From Ensifer sp. LC11 (lineage in GTDB: Bacteria > Pseudomonadota > Alphaproteobacteria > Rhizobiales > Rhizobiaceae), in NCBI RefSeq assembly GCF_001695835.1, contig NZ_MBSO01000002.1, positions 124,001-188,000 on the forward strand: 64,000 nucleotides of DNA. Direction: 5' to 3'. Shown here in pieces: positions 1 to 10,549 of this stretch; the stretch's first letter is position 1, and the number at the start of each line of letters is the position of its first letter. Position numbers and translations under genes: made by a program. Below the pieces are notes generated by a model that was given only the letters and a program-made list of their open reading frames with translations, was not told where the DNA came from and did not search any database.

Positions 1-1751
<1,751 letters not shown>

Positions 1752-1767
1752 TCGATCCTTCAAATGC

Positions 1768-1794
1768 AAAACGGCGCCCCTCCGGGCGCCGTTT
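1768..1794. terminator. bidirectional hairpin terminator between converging genes
   Basis: An 11-bp perfect stem, AAACGGCGCCC at 1769-1779 with GGGCGCCGTTT at 1784-1794, closes a 4-base loop. It sits between the chemoreceptor stop and the converging nucleoside hydrolase stop and has T-rich sequence on both sides, so it could serve both transcripts. Confidence 0.75.
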
Positions 1795-1813
1795 CGTTTG
1801 AGCGGGTGTTGGC

Positions 1814-2758
1814 TCAGATGCGCGCCAAACGCTCCGTCAGCAGGTCGAAGAAGCCTTGATCGTCGACGAAGCGCATGACCTTGGCGTTGTGCGGCCGGCC
1901 AGTGACCTGCCACCAGTCGACAACAGTCATGCCCGCCGTCAGCGGCGACTTGGTCTCGATTTCGACGTTGCAGTCGCGACCGGTGAAAAGCTCCGGGCGC
2001 AGGAGATAGGCAATGACGGTCGGGTCATGCAACGGACCGCCGTCGGTGCCGTACTTTTCGATGTCGAAACGTTCGAAGAATTCCAGCATCTCGGCCATGG
2101 CGATCGCCGGACGGCTGCCGATCTCGCGGATCTTCTGCACGCGCGCCTTGTGCGTGAGCACGCGATGGGTGACGTCGAGCGGCATCATCACGATCGGAAT
2201 GCCCGAGCGGAAAACGATGTCGGCGGCTTCCGGATCGACATAGACGTTGAACTCTGCAGCCGGCGTGATGTTGCCGCCCTCGAAGAAGCCGCCGCCCATC
2301 ATCACCAGCTCCCTGACCCTGGGGGCGATGTCAGGCGCCTTCTGAAGCGCGAGTGCGACGTTGGTGAGCGGTCCCAGCGTGCAGAGCGTTACCGTGCCCG
2401 GCGCCTCGTTGCGCAGCGTTTCGACGATGAAGTCGACTGCGTGCTGCTCCTCGAGCTTCATCGTCGGTTCTGCAAGCGTCGGACCGTCAAGGCCGGTCTT
2501 GCCGTGCACGTGCTCAGCGGTCACCAGCGGCCGGGCGATCGGCTTGTCGGCGCCCGCGAACACCCGGACTTTCGGCCGATCACAGAGCTCGCAAAGGATG
2601 CGGGCATTGCGGGCCGTCAGCGCCAGCGGCACGTTGCCGGCGACGGCGGTGATGCCGAGGAGGTCGATCTCTTCGGGGCTGCCGAAGGCGAGCATGATGG
2701 CGGCGGCATCGTCCTGCCCGGGATCGGTGTCTATGATTATCTTTCTCGGCGCGGGCAC
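1814..2758 (-). CDS. nucleoside hydrolase, IunH/RihA-like
   Basis: Cleaves the N-glycosidic bond of ribonucleosides to a base and ribose, for purine/pyrimidine salvage; cytoplasmic. The protein has 314 residues, normal for the family. The N-terminus carries the Ca2+/ribose-binding signature DTDPGQDDAAA at about residues 10-20, followed by further family motifs (MMGG, AEFNVYVDPEAA, and DPTVIAYLL near the C-terminus). The start at 2758 opens MPAPRKIIIDTDPG, the usual distance before the signature. The gene is transcribed alone, toward the chemoreceptor. Base preference (inosine-uridine versus pyrimidine) cannot be decided from motifs. Confidence 0.9.
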   Translation of the reverse strand: MPAPRKIIIDTDPGQDDAAAIMLAFGSPEEIDLLGITAVAGNVPLALTARNARILCELCDRPKVRVFAGADKPIARPLVTAEHVHGKTGLDGPTLAEPTMKLEEQHAVDFIVETLRNEAPGTVTLCTLGPLTNVALALQKAPDIAPRVRELVMMGGGFFEGGNITPAAEFNVYVDPEAADIVFRSGIPIVMMPLDVTHRVLTHKARVQKIREIGSRPAIAMAEMLEFFERFDIEKYGTDGGPLHDPTVIAYLLRPELFTGRDCNVEIETKSPLTAGMTVVDWWQVTGRPHNAKVMRFVDDQGFFDLLTERLARI

Positions 2759-2930
2759 TCTCTCGTCCTCCCTGGATCACGTTGGCTCGGGTCGATCCGA
2801 CCCAGACCAGGCGCGGTCGATACCTATGCAGCGGTGCGGGTGCGGGGGCCAACATCCTGGCGCTGTTTCGTCCCGTTCCCGGATTCTGCGAAAGCGGACT
2901 ATGATTTGCGTGCACGTCGGAGGCAAGCGG

Positions 2931-2959
2931 CTTGCACTCATTGCGCACAGCTACCATAT
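2931..2959 (+). promoter_or_regulatory. RpoH (sigma-32) type promoter of hsp20
   Basis: CTTGCA at 2931-2936 and CCATAT at 2954-2959 are separated by exactly 17 bases. This matches the alphaproteobacterial heat-shock promoter pattern CTTG-N17/18-CCATNT. Transcription would begin near 2966 and give a leader of about 57 bases. The location immediately upstream of a small heat-shock gene supports the call; a transcription start has not been measured. Confidence 0.6.
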
Positions 2960-2965
2960 TGCCAG

Positions 2966-3023
2966 AAGGATGCTGCAAGGCAGGTCCGAACAACAGTCGC
3001 TTGATCTCGCAAGGACTTGAGGA
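2966..3023 (+). promoter_or_regulatory. ROSE-like RNA thermometer in the hsp20 leader
   Basis: The last leader hairpin pairs AGTC (2995-2998) with GACT (3014-3017) and CTTG (3000-3003) with CAAG (3010-3013), leaving G2999 bulged and a 6-base loop. The ribosome-binding site AAGGA (3011-3015) is inside the stem. The sequence opposite it, TCGCT (2997-3001), fits the ROSE consensus UYGCU, whose bulged G faces AGGA in known rhizobial thermometers. The leader is shorter than classic ROSE elements; a small CTGC/GCAG hairpin precedes the final one. Confidence 0.65.
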
Positions 3024-3455
3024 ATGAGCCGAATTACGCCCTTTACGAGCCCGCTGCTGCTGGGTTTCGACACAATGGAAAAGACCCTTGAGCGCATCGC
3101 CAAGGGCAATGACGGATACCCGCCCTACAACATCGAGCGTGTTCGCGGCGATGCATCGACGGACGCACCGGAACGGCTGCGCATCACGCTTGCTGTCGCC
3201 GGCTTCTCCGAAGAGGACCTCGAAGTCACCACCGAAGAGAACCAGTTGGTCATCCGAGGCCGGCAGGTCGATAACGGCGACCGCGAGTATCTTCATCGTG
3301 GCATCGCGGCGCGCCAGTTCCAGCGCACCTTTGTTCTCGCCGATGGCATGAAGGTTCTCGGAGCAGAGCTTCGCAACGGCCTGCTTGCCGTTGACCTCGT
3401 TCGGCCCGAGCCGGTGCGTATGGTAAAGAAAATTAACATTTCAGTCCCAGAGTAG
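3024..3455 (+). CDS. small heat-shock protein, Hsp20/IbpA family
   Basis: ATP-independent holdase chaperone that binds unfolding proteins during heat stress; cytoplasmic oligomer. The protein has 143 residues. The alpha-crystallin domain spans about residues 35-130, with the beta-strand motifs RITLAVAGFSEEDLEV and ENQLVIRGRQ, and YLHRGIAARQFQRTFVL followed by GLLAVDLVRPEP. The short N-terminus (ITPFTSPLLLGFDTME) matches rhizobial class-A IbpA-like proteins. ATG at 3024 follows AAGGA by eight bases; that site lies in the thermometer hairpin. The gene is followed 47 bp later by a DUF1150 gene, a common rhizobial pairing. Confidence 0.95.
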   Translation: MSRITPFTSPLLLGFDTMEKTLERIAKGNDGYPPYNIERVRGDASTDAPERLRITLAVAGFSEEDLEVTTEENQLVIRGRQVDNGDREYLHRGIAARQFQRTFVLADGMKVLGAELRNGLLAVDLVRPEPVRMVKKINISVPE

Positions 3456-3502
3456 GATAACCGGCGGGATTTTCCCCTCACCGGCGACCACGGAGTATCA
3501 CC

Positions 3503-3760
3503 ATGGGATTGAAATCCATCAGCTCGTCACTGTCGAAAAACGACCTCGCGCATCTGGGCGAAGGCGAAATCGGCTACATCCGGAAAATGCGTTCGGAAGA
3601 AGTCTCGCGCTGCTTCCCGGAAGCACCCGAGATGGGACCGGGCATCGATCTCTGGGCCCTGTTTGGCGCCGACGGCACACCGATACTTCTGACCGACAAT
3701 CGCTCCAGCACCTTCTTCAAGGCGGCCGAAGACGACCTGCGCACGGTCACCCTGCATTGA
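3503..3760 (+). CDS. DUF1150 family protein
   Basis: An 85-residue protein of the DUF1150 family, which is common in Rhizobiales just downstream of hsp20 genes; its function is not established. It shows LGEGEIGYIRKMRSEE near residue 20 and LWALFGADGTPILLTDNRS near residues 50-68, with no membrane segment or signal peptide. The start at 3503 is preceded by ACGGAG at a good spacing. It lies 47 bp after hsp20 with no visible terminator between them, so heat-induced cotranscription is likely. It ends just before the repeat array at 3828. Confidence 0.85.
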   Translation: MGLKSISSSLSKNDLAHLGEGEIGYIRKMRSEEVSRCFPEAPEMGPGIDLWALFGADGTPILLTDNRSSTFFKAAEDDLRTVTLH

Positions 3761-3827
3761 AATGCGTCGCCGTCGCTGATGGCAACAATGGAATGCTGAA
3801 CTGATTCCGCCGCACTCTTGAACGACA

Positions 3828-4091
3828 CAATTCCGGACGGAAAACCGCTTCGCACCTTTCCTGGAATTGGCTTTGAAGGCGACGCAATTCCGGACGGAAA
3901 ACCGCTTCGCACCTTTCCTGGAATTGACTTTGGAGTGCCGCAATTCCGGACGGACGCTTCGCACTTTTCCTGGAATTGACTTTGAAGGCGACGCAATTCC
4001 GGACGGAAAACCGCTTCGCACTTTTCCTGGAATTGGCTTTGGAGTGCCGCAATTCCGGACGGAAAACCGCTTCGCACTTTTCCTGGAATTG
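3828..4091. repeat. five-copy tandem palindromic repeat array
   Basis: Five units of about 42 bp, each beginning CAATTCCGGACGG and ending CCTGGAATTG, lie at 3828-3869, 3885-3926, 3941-3978, 3994-4035 and 4050-4091. CAATTCC and GGAATTG at the unit ends are inverted repeats. Copy 3 lacks four bases (AAAC). The spacers alternate between two types, RCTTTGAAGGCGACG (after copies 1 and 3) and RCTTTGGAGTGCCG (after copies 2 and 4), so the array is a roughly 110-bp dimer repeated about twice. It fills the gap between the converging DUF1150 and trmB genes and ends 2 bp from the trmB stop. Confidence 0.9.
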
Positions 4092-4093
4092 CT

Positions 4094-4792
4094 TTAGACG
4101 CGGCGGAAGGTGAGATAGGCGGAACTCCGCCCTTCCCTGCGGGCCTTGGCCTCGTAGCGCGTGCTCGGCCAGCCCTCGTATGGCGTCAGCCAATCAGCCG
4201 CATTCTTGGCCGTCCATTCGAAGGCCGCGTGATCGCGACAATGCAACAGCGTCCAGTTGACATAGGTGTCGATATCCGAGGCGAAGCAGAACAGCCCGCC
4301 CGGCTTCAGCACGCGTGCGAAGCGATCGAGGTTTACCTTCGACACGAAGCGGCGCTTCCAATGTTTGCGCTTCGGCCAGGGGTCCGGATAGAGCAGGTCG
4401 ATCTGATCGACGGAGGCGGCCGGCAGCCAGTCGAGAACCTGGGTGGCATCGTCGTCGTAGAGGCGAATGTTGCTGACGCCGCGATCCTCGATGTGACCGA
4501 CGAGCTTGGCCATGGAATTGACGAAAGGTTCGACGCCGATGAAGCCCGTCGAGGGCGCCTCGGCCGCACGGTGGATCAGGTGCTCACCGCCACCGAAACC
4601 GATTTCGAGGCGAATGCGCTCCACGCCCTCGGGAAACATCGTCTTCAGATCGACGGGAGCCGCAGTCGAAAGATCGAGCTTCAGCGTCGGCAGCACGGTT
4701 TCCAGATGAGTCGCCTGTCGCTCGCGGAGCGGCTTGCCCTTGCGGCGGCCGAAGAAGGCCTCTGTAGCTCTGGCGCGGCGCGGTTCGGTCAT
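4094..4792 (-). CDS. trmB: tRNA (guanine-N7-)-methyltransferase
   Basis: Makes m7G46 in the variable loop of tRNAs using S-adenosylmethionine. The 232-residue protein has the SAM-binding motif [11 protein letters not shown], the region [11 protein letters not shown], and the family signature [17 protein letters not shown]. The start at 4792 ([17 protein letters not shown]) is preceded by AAGGGA; an in-frame ATG at 4843 would add 17 residues that look non-coding. It lies downstream of metK, which supplies its cofactor, in the same orientation. The 3' end abuts the palindromic array. Confidence 0.95.
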   Translation of the reverse strand: MTEPRRARATEAFFGRRKGKPLRERQATHLETVLPTLKLDLSTAAPVDLKTMFPEGVERIRLEIGFGGGEHLIHRAAEAPSTGFIGVEPFVNSMAKLVGHIEDRGVSNIRLYDDDATQVLDWLPAASVDQIDLLYPDPWPKRKHWKRRFVSKVNLDRFARVLKPGGLFCFASDIDTYVNWTLLHCRDHAAFEWTAKNAADWLTPYEGWPSTRYEAKARREGRSSAYLTFRRV

Positions 4793-4853
4793 GTCGTTCG
4801 TCCCTTGGTCACGATGATTGAGATCGAGCCGATCCGAAATCAAAATGAACGAA

Positions 4854-4880
4854 GCGGACGCTCCTTGCCGGAGCGCCCGC
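4854..4880. terminator. hairpin between metK and trmB
   Basis: CGCTCC (4859-4864) pairs with GGAGCG (4870-4875), extended by GCGG (4854-4857) with CCGC (4877-4880) around single mismatched bases. It lies 73 bp after the metK stop on the minus strand. No clear T-run follows, so it may attenuate or stabilise the transcript rather than terminate it. Confidence 0.45.
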
Positions 4881-4952
4881 TCTGATTTTCGCAGCGCCTG
4901 ATAGCAGGCCGTTGCGTTATCTTCAATGCGCGTTGCCGCGCCAAAGGCAGCC

Positions 4953-6224
<1,272 letters not shown>

Positions 6225-6302
6225 GCGGGAAGTCCCCTCAATGAAGATAAAGCGCTGGCACGGTGTTAGTGGTTTTGCGACCGAAAAACAAGCGCACAAC
6301 GA

Positions 6303-6322
6303 CATAAATATATCTTTATATG
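6303..6322. promoter_or_regulatory. AT-rich imperfect palindrome upstream of metK
   Basis: A 20-bp AT-rich imperfect palindrome beginning CATAAATA and ending TTTATATG, in an otherwise GC-rich region between phrR and metK. It could be part of the metK promoter or an operator for the adjacent XRE-family regulator. No direct evidence for either. Confidence 0.3.
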
Positions 6323-6369
6323 AAGGTCTCGACCAATCATGTCGACGTGAGCGTGCAAAAGCACGCACG

Positions 6370-6395
6370 AAAAAAGCGGCACAAGTGGCCGCTTT
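6370..6395 (-). terminator. rho-independent terminator of phrR
   Basis: On the minus strand AAAGCGGC (complement of 6388-6395) pairs with GCCGCTTT (complement of 6373-6380) and is followed by a run of T. It lies 30 bp after the phrR stop and separates phrR from metK. Confidence 0.75.
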
Positions 6396-6425
6396 GTTTT
6401 CAAGTCCCGACGGGGAACGTTGGAA

Positions 6426-6845
6426 CTATTCGCTTTCTGCTTCCGCAGCGAGTGCCTTGACCAGGTCGACAAGCCGGCGGCGAACCTTCGGGTCGGTGAT
6501 CTTGACGAAAGCGCGGTTGAGTTGCAGCCCCTCGGAAGACGACAGGAAATCGACAACGTAGTTGGAGCTGGAGGCTTCTGCCGTGCCGGGCTGGCCGCCA
6601 CCACTATCGCCCGGGGCATCCTCGAAGAAGAAGGAAACCGGAACGTTCAGGATGCCTGAGATGTTCTGCAAGCGGCTGGCGCCGACGCGGTTGGTGCCCT
6701 TCTCGTACTTCTGGATCTGCTGAAAGGTGATCCCCAGGCTTTCACCGAGCTTCTCCTGGCTCATGCCAAGCATTGTGCGGCGAAGACGAATCCGACTTCC
6801 GACATGAATGTCGATCGGGTTCGGCTTCTTCTTGTTTTCGATCAT
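6426..6845 (-). CDS. phrR: XRE-family transcriptional regulator PhrR/PraR
   Basis: A helix-turn-helix repressor of 139 residues. The HTH spans about residues 14-68: VGSRIRLRRTMLGMSQEKLGESLGITFQQIQKYEKGTNRVGASRL. A C-terminal helix follows (VRRRLVDLVKALAAEAESE). Known relatives are PhrR of Sinorhizobium medicae, a low-pH-inducible gene next to actA, and PraR of Rhizobium and Azorhizobium, which affects biofilm and quorum sensing. The neighbour upstream is lnt, which is actA in S. medicae, so gene order supports the name. The start at 6845 (MIENKKKPNPIDIHVG) was chosen by family resemblance; an ATG at 6881 would add 12 residues. Confidence 0.85.
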   Translation of the reverse strand: MIENKKKPNPIDIHVGSRIRLRRTMLGMSQEKLGESLGITFQQIQKYEKGTNRVGASRLQNISGILNVPVSFFFEDAPGDSGGGQPGTAEASSSNYVVDFLSSSEGLQLNRAFVKITDPKVRRRLVDLVKALAAEAESE

Positions 6846-6989
6846 ATCTGCGTTCCCAAACACGCTGTTTCGTTGATCCATCGCCCAACATGAGAGCAAC
6901 GCTCGCCGAGGCGGCCGCCACGGCGAAAGACAAAGTCGCCACAACAAGGACGATGGTGCGGATCACTATGCAATTTTAGGGGTTTTAGG

Positions 6990-8585
6990 TCAATTCTTCC
7001 TAATATTAAAACCAGCACGCGAAAACACTGCAACCAGAAGGAGGAACAGTGCACCCAGCCAGAAAACTCGGCTTCGCATAGCGTCGTCCAAAGGCGTAGG
7101 CATCCTTCCCGGCAGAAGTGTGTCGACCACTCCCCTATAATTGTAGGACAATCCTACCATTAAAACCCCACGTGCATCAACAATTGCTGATATACCGCTG
7201 TTCGCTGCCCGGACAAGGGGGGTTCCGGTCTCGACGGCGCGCAATTGCGCCTGGTGGAAATGCTGGCGCGGGCCTGGGGTATCGCCGAACCAGGCGTCGT
7301 TGGTGATGTTGAGCAGAGCGTCCGCGCGACGCGCGTCGCCGTCGATCTCGTCCGGGAAGATCGCCTCGTAGCAAACAAGCGGATAGAGCGTCCTGCCGCC
7401 GGGTAACGGCAGCAGCGTGCGGCTCTTCGCCGCCGAAAAGCCACCCGGCATCGAGGCGGCGACCGAGCTCAGCCCCCAGGAGGAGAGCAGTTCCTCGAAA
7501 GGCAGATACTCGCCGAACGGCACCAGATGCACCTTGTCGGCAGCACCAACGATCTGGCCGCGGCCATCGATGACATAGATCGAGTTGTAGTAGCGTGGCG
7601 GCAGGCCCGTTCCCGCGTCCTCCGCCCGCACGGCGCCGGCAATCAGGATCTGGTCATCGTCGAGCACCTCGGCAATGCGGGCAAGCGCGTCCGGGTTATC
7701 GGTGAGGATGAACGGGATCGAGGTCTCGGGCCAGACGACGATGTCCGGCCGCTTACCTCCGTTGTCCGGAGCAGCGGTGGTCAGGGTCAGATGCTCCTCA
7801 AAGACCGCCGCGCGCTCGCGGTCGTCGATCTTCTTTGCCTGGTCGATCACCGGCTGGACAAGACGTATGGTCAGCGCCGGCTCGGCCGGCGCCGGCGCCG
7901 GCTGCGCCAGGCGGTAAAAGCCGAAGCCGATATGGGCGGTGAAGAGCACGAGCGCTACCGTCAGGCCGATCCGGCTCCCTCGGCCCGTCGCGATCAGTGC
8001 GGGAGCCGCAAAGACGAAGACGGCCAGCATATTGATGGTCGAAAGGCTCACGACGCTCGCCGATTGCATCATCAGTGGCATCGGCATCGCCGCGTAGCCG
8101 ATGGCATTCCACGGAAAACCGGTGAACAGGAAACTGCGCAGCCACTCGCAGAGGCCAAATGCCAAAGCGAGCGCCGCGATCCGCCCCACTCCGTCGGACC
8201 AGAGCGCGCGGGCGATCAGCGTCGCCAAGGCATAGAACAGCGCCAGGAAGGCCGGGAGGCCGACGACGGCAAGCGGCAGCGCCCAGGCAAATTCGTCCGC
8301 TTCAACGAGAAGCGCATTGCCGAGCCACCAGAGGCCACCAAGAAAGTAGCCGAAGCCGAACAACCAGCCGACCGCCGCTGCCGGCCACAGCCGTCTGACG
8401 ACACCGCCATCCGGATTGCCGGTGGCGCCATCGAGCAACCAGACCAGAATGGGGAAGGAAATAAACGCGAAAGCGAAGATGCCGAAGGGCGGTTGTGCCA
8501 GAACGGCGAGGAGCCCTGCGAGGAACGCGAGCAATGCCCGGGGGAACCCGGAGAGAAGCATCACCCTGCCAGCCAGTCTTACCAT
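6990..8585 (-). CDS. lnt: apolipoprotein N-acyltransferase
   Basis: Adds the third acyl chain to the N-terminal cysteine of lipoproteins, in the inner membrane. The 531-residue protein has about six N-terminal membrane segments (for example ALLAFLAGLLAVLAQPPFGI) and then a nitrilase-type catalytic domain. Visible catalytic regions are the Glu region VVWPETSIPF, the Lys region around KVHLVPFGEYLPFE, and the Cys in LVCYEAIFPDE. The final segment VFWLGALFLLLVAVFSRAGF is a membrane anchor. The start at 8585 (MVRLAGRVMLLSG) is chosen because upstream in-frame sequence has no membrane character. In S. medicae this gene (actA) is needed for acid tolerance. Confidence 0.95.
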   Translation of the reverse strand: MVRLAGRVMLLSGFPRALLAFLAGLLAVLAQPPFGIFAFAFISFPILVWLLDGATGNPDGGVVRRLWPAAAVGWLFGFGYFLGGLWWLGNALLVEADEFAWALPLAVVGLPAFLALFYALATLIARALWSDGVGRIAALALAFGLCEWLRSFLFTGFPWNAIGYAAMPMPLMMQSASVVSLSTINMLAVFVFAAPALIATGRGSRIGLTVALVLFTAHIGFGFYRLAQPAPAPAEPALTIRLVQPVIDQAKKIDDRERAAVFEEHLTLTTAAPDNGGKRPDIVVWPETSIPFILTDNPDALARIAEVLDDDQILIAGAVRAEDAGTGLPPRYYNSIYVIDGRGQIVGAADKVHLVPFGEYLPFEELLSSWGLSSVAASMPGGFSAAKSRTLLPLPGGRTLYPLVCYEAIFPDEIDGDARRADALLNITNDAWFGDTPGPRQHFHQAQLRAVETGTPLVRAANSGISAIVDARGVLMVGLSYNYRGVVDTLLPGRMPTPLDDAMRSRVFWLGALFLLLVAVFSRAGFNIRKN

Positions 8586-8808
8586 GCAGCCTCCAGTCGA
8601 TCCCGGCCGCCAGCCACGGCGCGGGAGCGAAACAACAACCGAATCAATCGGAGCCAGTCTTCCAAAAAACCGGCAGCTTGTCCCCTTCAGGGGGGGTCGA
8701 ATCGGATGCGGAAGGCATGTCCTGCGGCCGAGGTCGCAATGCGCTCCGGGAAACTCACGGAGCTCTTTCGGACCGGAAGACGTCAAGCGGATGGGCGGGA
8801 GATATCTG

Positions 8809-8834
8809 CCCCGCGCCTGTGGAGACGCGCGGGG
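8809..8834. other. 8-bp GC hairpin in the lnt leader region
   Basis: CCCCGCGC (8809-8816) pairs perfectly with GCGCGGGG (8827-8834) over a 10-base loop, just after the stop of the CBS-domain gene. No T-run follows on the minus strand. The 8586-8842 gap otherwise shows no gene. Confidence 0.4.
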
Positions 8835-8842
8835 ACCGGCGG

Positions 8843-10012
8843 TTACTGTTCGTCGGTGATCGCTTCGGTAGGCGCGGCACCATTGGCACGACTGACGGGG
8901 ATCATCTCCGGAGCGGCTTCGCCTTCGGGCCGCAGCATGCGACGACGCGCCGGCGGGCGTTTGCGCATGATGCGAACACGCTTCACCCGCCGTGGGTCGG
9001 CATCGAGGATCTGAAATTCGAAACCGGGAATCGCCTGAACAACCTCACCGCGCACTGGAATTCGGCCGAGTGAGGCGAAGATCAGACCGCCGAGCGTATC
9101 AACATCCTCGAGTTGCTCGCGCACGTCGAAATCGGGGCCGATCGCAGCGGCAATCTCCTCCAGCTCGACACGTGCGTCGGCAACGAAAACATCGTCCGAG
9201 GTGCGCGCGAACATCACTTCGTCGTCGTCGTGCTCGTCCTCGATATCACCGACAACCATTTCGACGATGTCTTCAAGCGAAACGAGACCATCGGTACCGC
9301 CATATTCGTCAATGACCAGCGCCATCTGAATACGGGCGGCCTGCATGCGTTGCATCAGGTCCGAGGCCAGCATCGACGGCGGCACGAAGAGGAGCTGGCG
9401 GACGATGCCCGCCTCTTCCAGCGACTTGCCAAGATCGATGCGGGAGAGATCGAAGCTTGCCTTGGGGGACCGAGGCGTCTTCTCGGCCTTGTCGCCCACC
9501 GTCGTTGCGGCCGCCTGCGCCTTGCCGCTGCGGCGGCGATTGCGCGCCTGCTTGGTGACGTAGGAGAGCAGGTCACGGATGTGCACCATGCCGCGGGGAT
9601 CGTCGAGACCGTCGCTGTAGACCGGCATGCGCGAGCGGCCGGACTCCTCGAAGATCACCATCAGCTCACCGATGGTGATGTTCTGGTCAACCGCCTCGAT
9701 ATCGGCACGCGGCACCATGACGTCTTCCACCCTGATCTCGCGGAAGCGCAGTATGTTGTTGAGCATCGCCCGCTCGCCGGGCGAGAAGGCCGCGTTGCTA
9801 TCGGCGTCGGTCTGGAGCGCGTCGGCAAGATCCTCGCGCAAGCTCGAAGGGCTTGCACCGCGCAACAGGCGCGCGGCCCGGCTCCAAAAGGATGAAGTGG
9901 ATCTGGTGCCCTCGTTTCGAGTGGCGGTGCTACTACTGCCCGCCTCCGCCTCTCCGGAGGCCTCTGCCTCCTCGGTCGCCAGCGCGGCGGGCTGTGTTTT
10001 AAAGTCGCTCAT
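8843..10012 (-). CDS. CBS-domain hemolysin/CorC-family protein
   Basis: Cytoplasmic 389-residue protein with a tandem CBS pair (about residues 95-255, including VEDVMVPRADIEAV and VIDEYGGTDGLVSLEDIVEMVVGDIEDEHD) and a C-terminal CorC_HlyC domain (about 265-350, VRVELEEIAAAIGPDFD to GEVVQAIPGFEFQILDADPRRVKRVRI). It lacks the membrane DUF21 domain, as in E. coli YbeX/CorC, which is linked to Mg2+/Co2+ efflux and ribosome maturation. Its place directly after ybeY and before lnt mirrors the ybeZ-ybeY-ybeX-lnt order of enterobacteria. A serine/alanine-rich N-terminus (about 60 residues) looks disordered. Confidence 0.9.
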   Translation of the reverse strand: MSDFKTQPAALATEEAEASGEAEAGSSSTATRNEGTRSTSSFWSRAARLLRGASPSSLREDLADALQTDADSNAAFSPGERAMLNNILRFREIRVEDVMVPRADIEAVDQNITIGELMVIFEESGRSRMPVYSDGLDDPRGMVHIRDLLSYVTKQARNRRRSGKAQAAATTVGDKAEKTPRSPKASFDLSRIDLGKSLEEAGIVRQLLFVPPSMLASDLMQRMQAARIQMALVIDEYGGTDGLVSLEDIVEMVVGDIEDEHDDDEVMFARTSDDVFVADARVELEEIAAAIGPDFDVREQLEDVDTLGGLIFASLGRIPVRGEVVQAIPGFEFQILDADPRRVKRVRIMRKRPPARRRMLRPEGEAAPEMIPVSRANGAAPTEAITDEQ

Positions 10013-10024
10013 TGGTCCAAACTG

Positions 10025-10531
10025 TTAATCCGGGGCACGATCCCCGTAGGGGTCAGATAAGCCAAGACGCGCCAAAATGCGAGTCTCCAGGCTTTCCATT
10101 CTTTCGGCTTCGTCGTCTTCCATATGATCATAGCCGAAAAGATGCAGGAATCCATGCACGAGAAGATGCGTCAGATGCGCATCGAAGGACTTGTCGAGTT
10201 CCACGGCTTCGCGCTCAAGCGTTTCGCGCGCAACGATGATGTCGCCGAGCATCGGTCCCGGCATCGCGCCCGGCGCCACCGGGAAAGCAGGAAAAGACAG
10301 CACGTTGGTCGGCTTGTCCTGGTTTCTCCACTCGGCATTGATCGCCCGCATGGAGGCGTCATCGGTAAAGACGAGGGAGAGTTCCGGAGGCGTCTTCGGC
10401 AGGGGCTGTCGCTCTTCAGCGACGAGAAATGCGGCCGCGGCTTCGAGCACCGGCGAGGAAAAGGCAAGCAACGCCTCTTCCTCCGGCCAATTGCCCTCTT
10501 CCACGCTGATCTGAATGTCCAATGCCGTCAT
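10025..10531 (-). CDS. ybeY: endoribonuclease YbeY
   Basis: Zinc-dependent endoribonuclease for 16S rRNA 3'-end maturation and 70S quality control; in S. meliloti the homologue (SmYbeY) also affects sRNA regulation. The 168-residue protein carries the metal-binding signature [15 protein letters not shown] (H-x3-H-x5-H) near residues 131-145 and the preceding core [10 protein letters not shown]. It lies 12 bp upstream of the CBS-domain gene and 18 bp downstream of phoH, so these form one operon. Start [16 protein letters not shown] at 10531. Confidence 0.95.
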   Translation of the reverse strand: MTALDIQISVEEGNWPEEEALLAFSSPVLEAAAAFLVAEERQPLPKTPPELSLVFTDDASMRAINAEWRNQDKPTNVLSFPAFPVAPGAMPGPMLGDIIVARETLEREAVELDKSFDAHLTHLLVHGFLHLFGYDHMEDDEAERMESLETRILARLGLSDPYGDRAPD

Positions 10532-10549
10532 GTTCGCTGCGACCGCCGA

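Noticed and set aside
3828-4091. CRISPR-like array
   Set aside because: The repeats are direct and regularly spaced, but the units are self-complementary at their ends, the spacers are only about 15 bp and of two alternating types, and no cas gene is nearby. It is a palindromic repeat array.
3527-4193. Minus-strand reading frames with repeated FPSGIA-type peptides
   Set aside because: They are produced by reading through the five DNA repeats; they overlap trmB and the DUF1150 gene on the wrong frames and have no independent support.
6225-6370. SAM riboswitch upstream of metK
   Set aside because: I looked for SAM-II-like and other SAM-binding motif cores and saw none. The region is short and AT-rich, with only a terminator and an imperfect palindrome.
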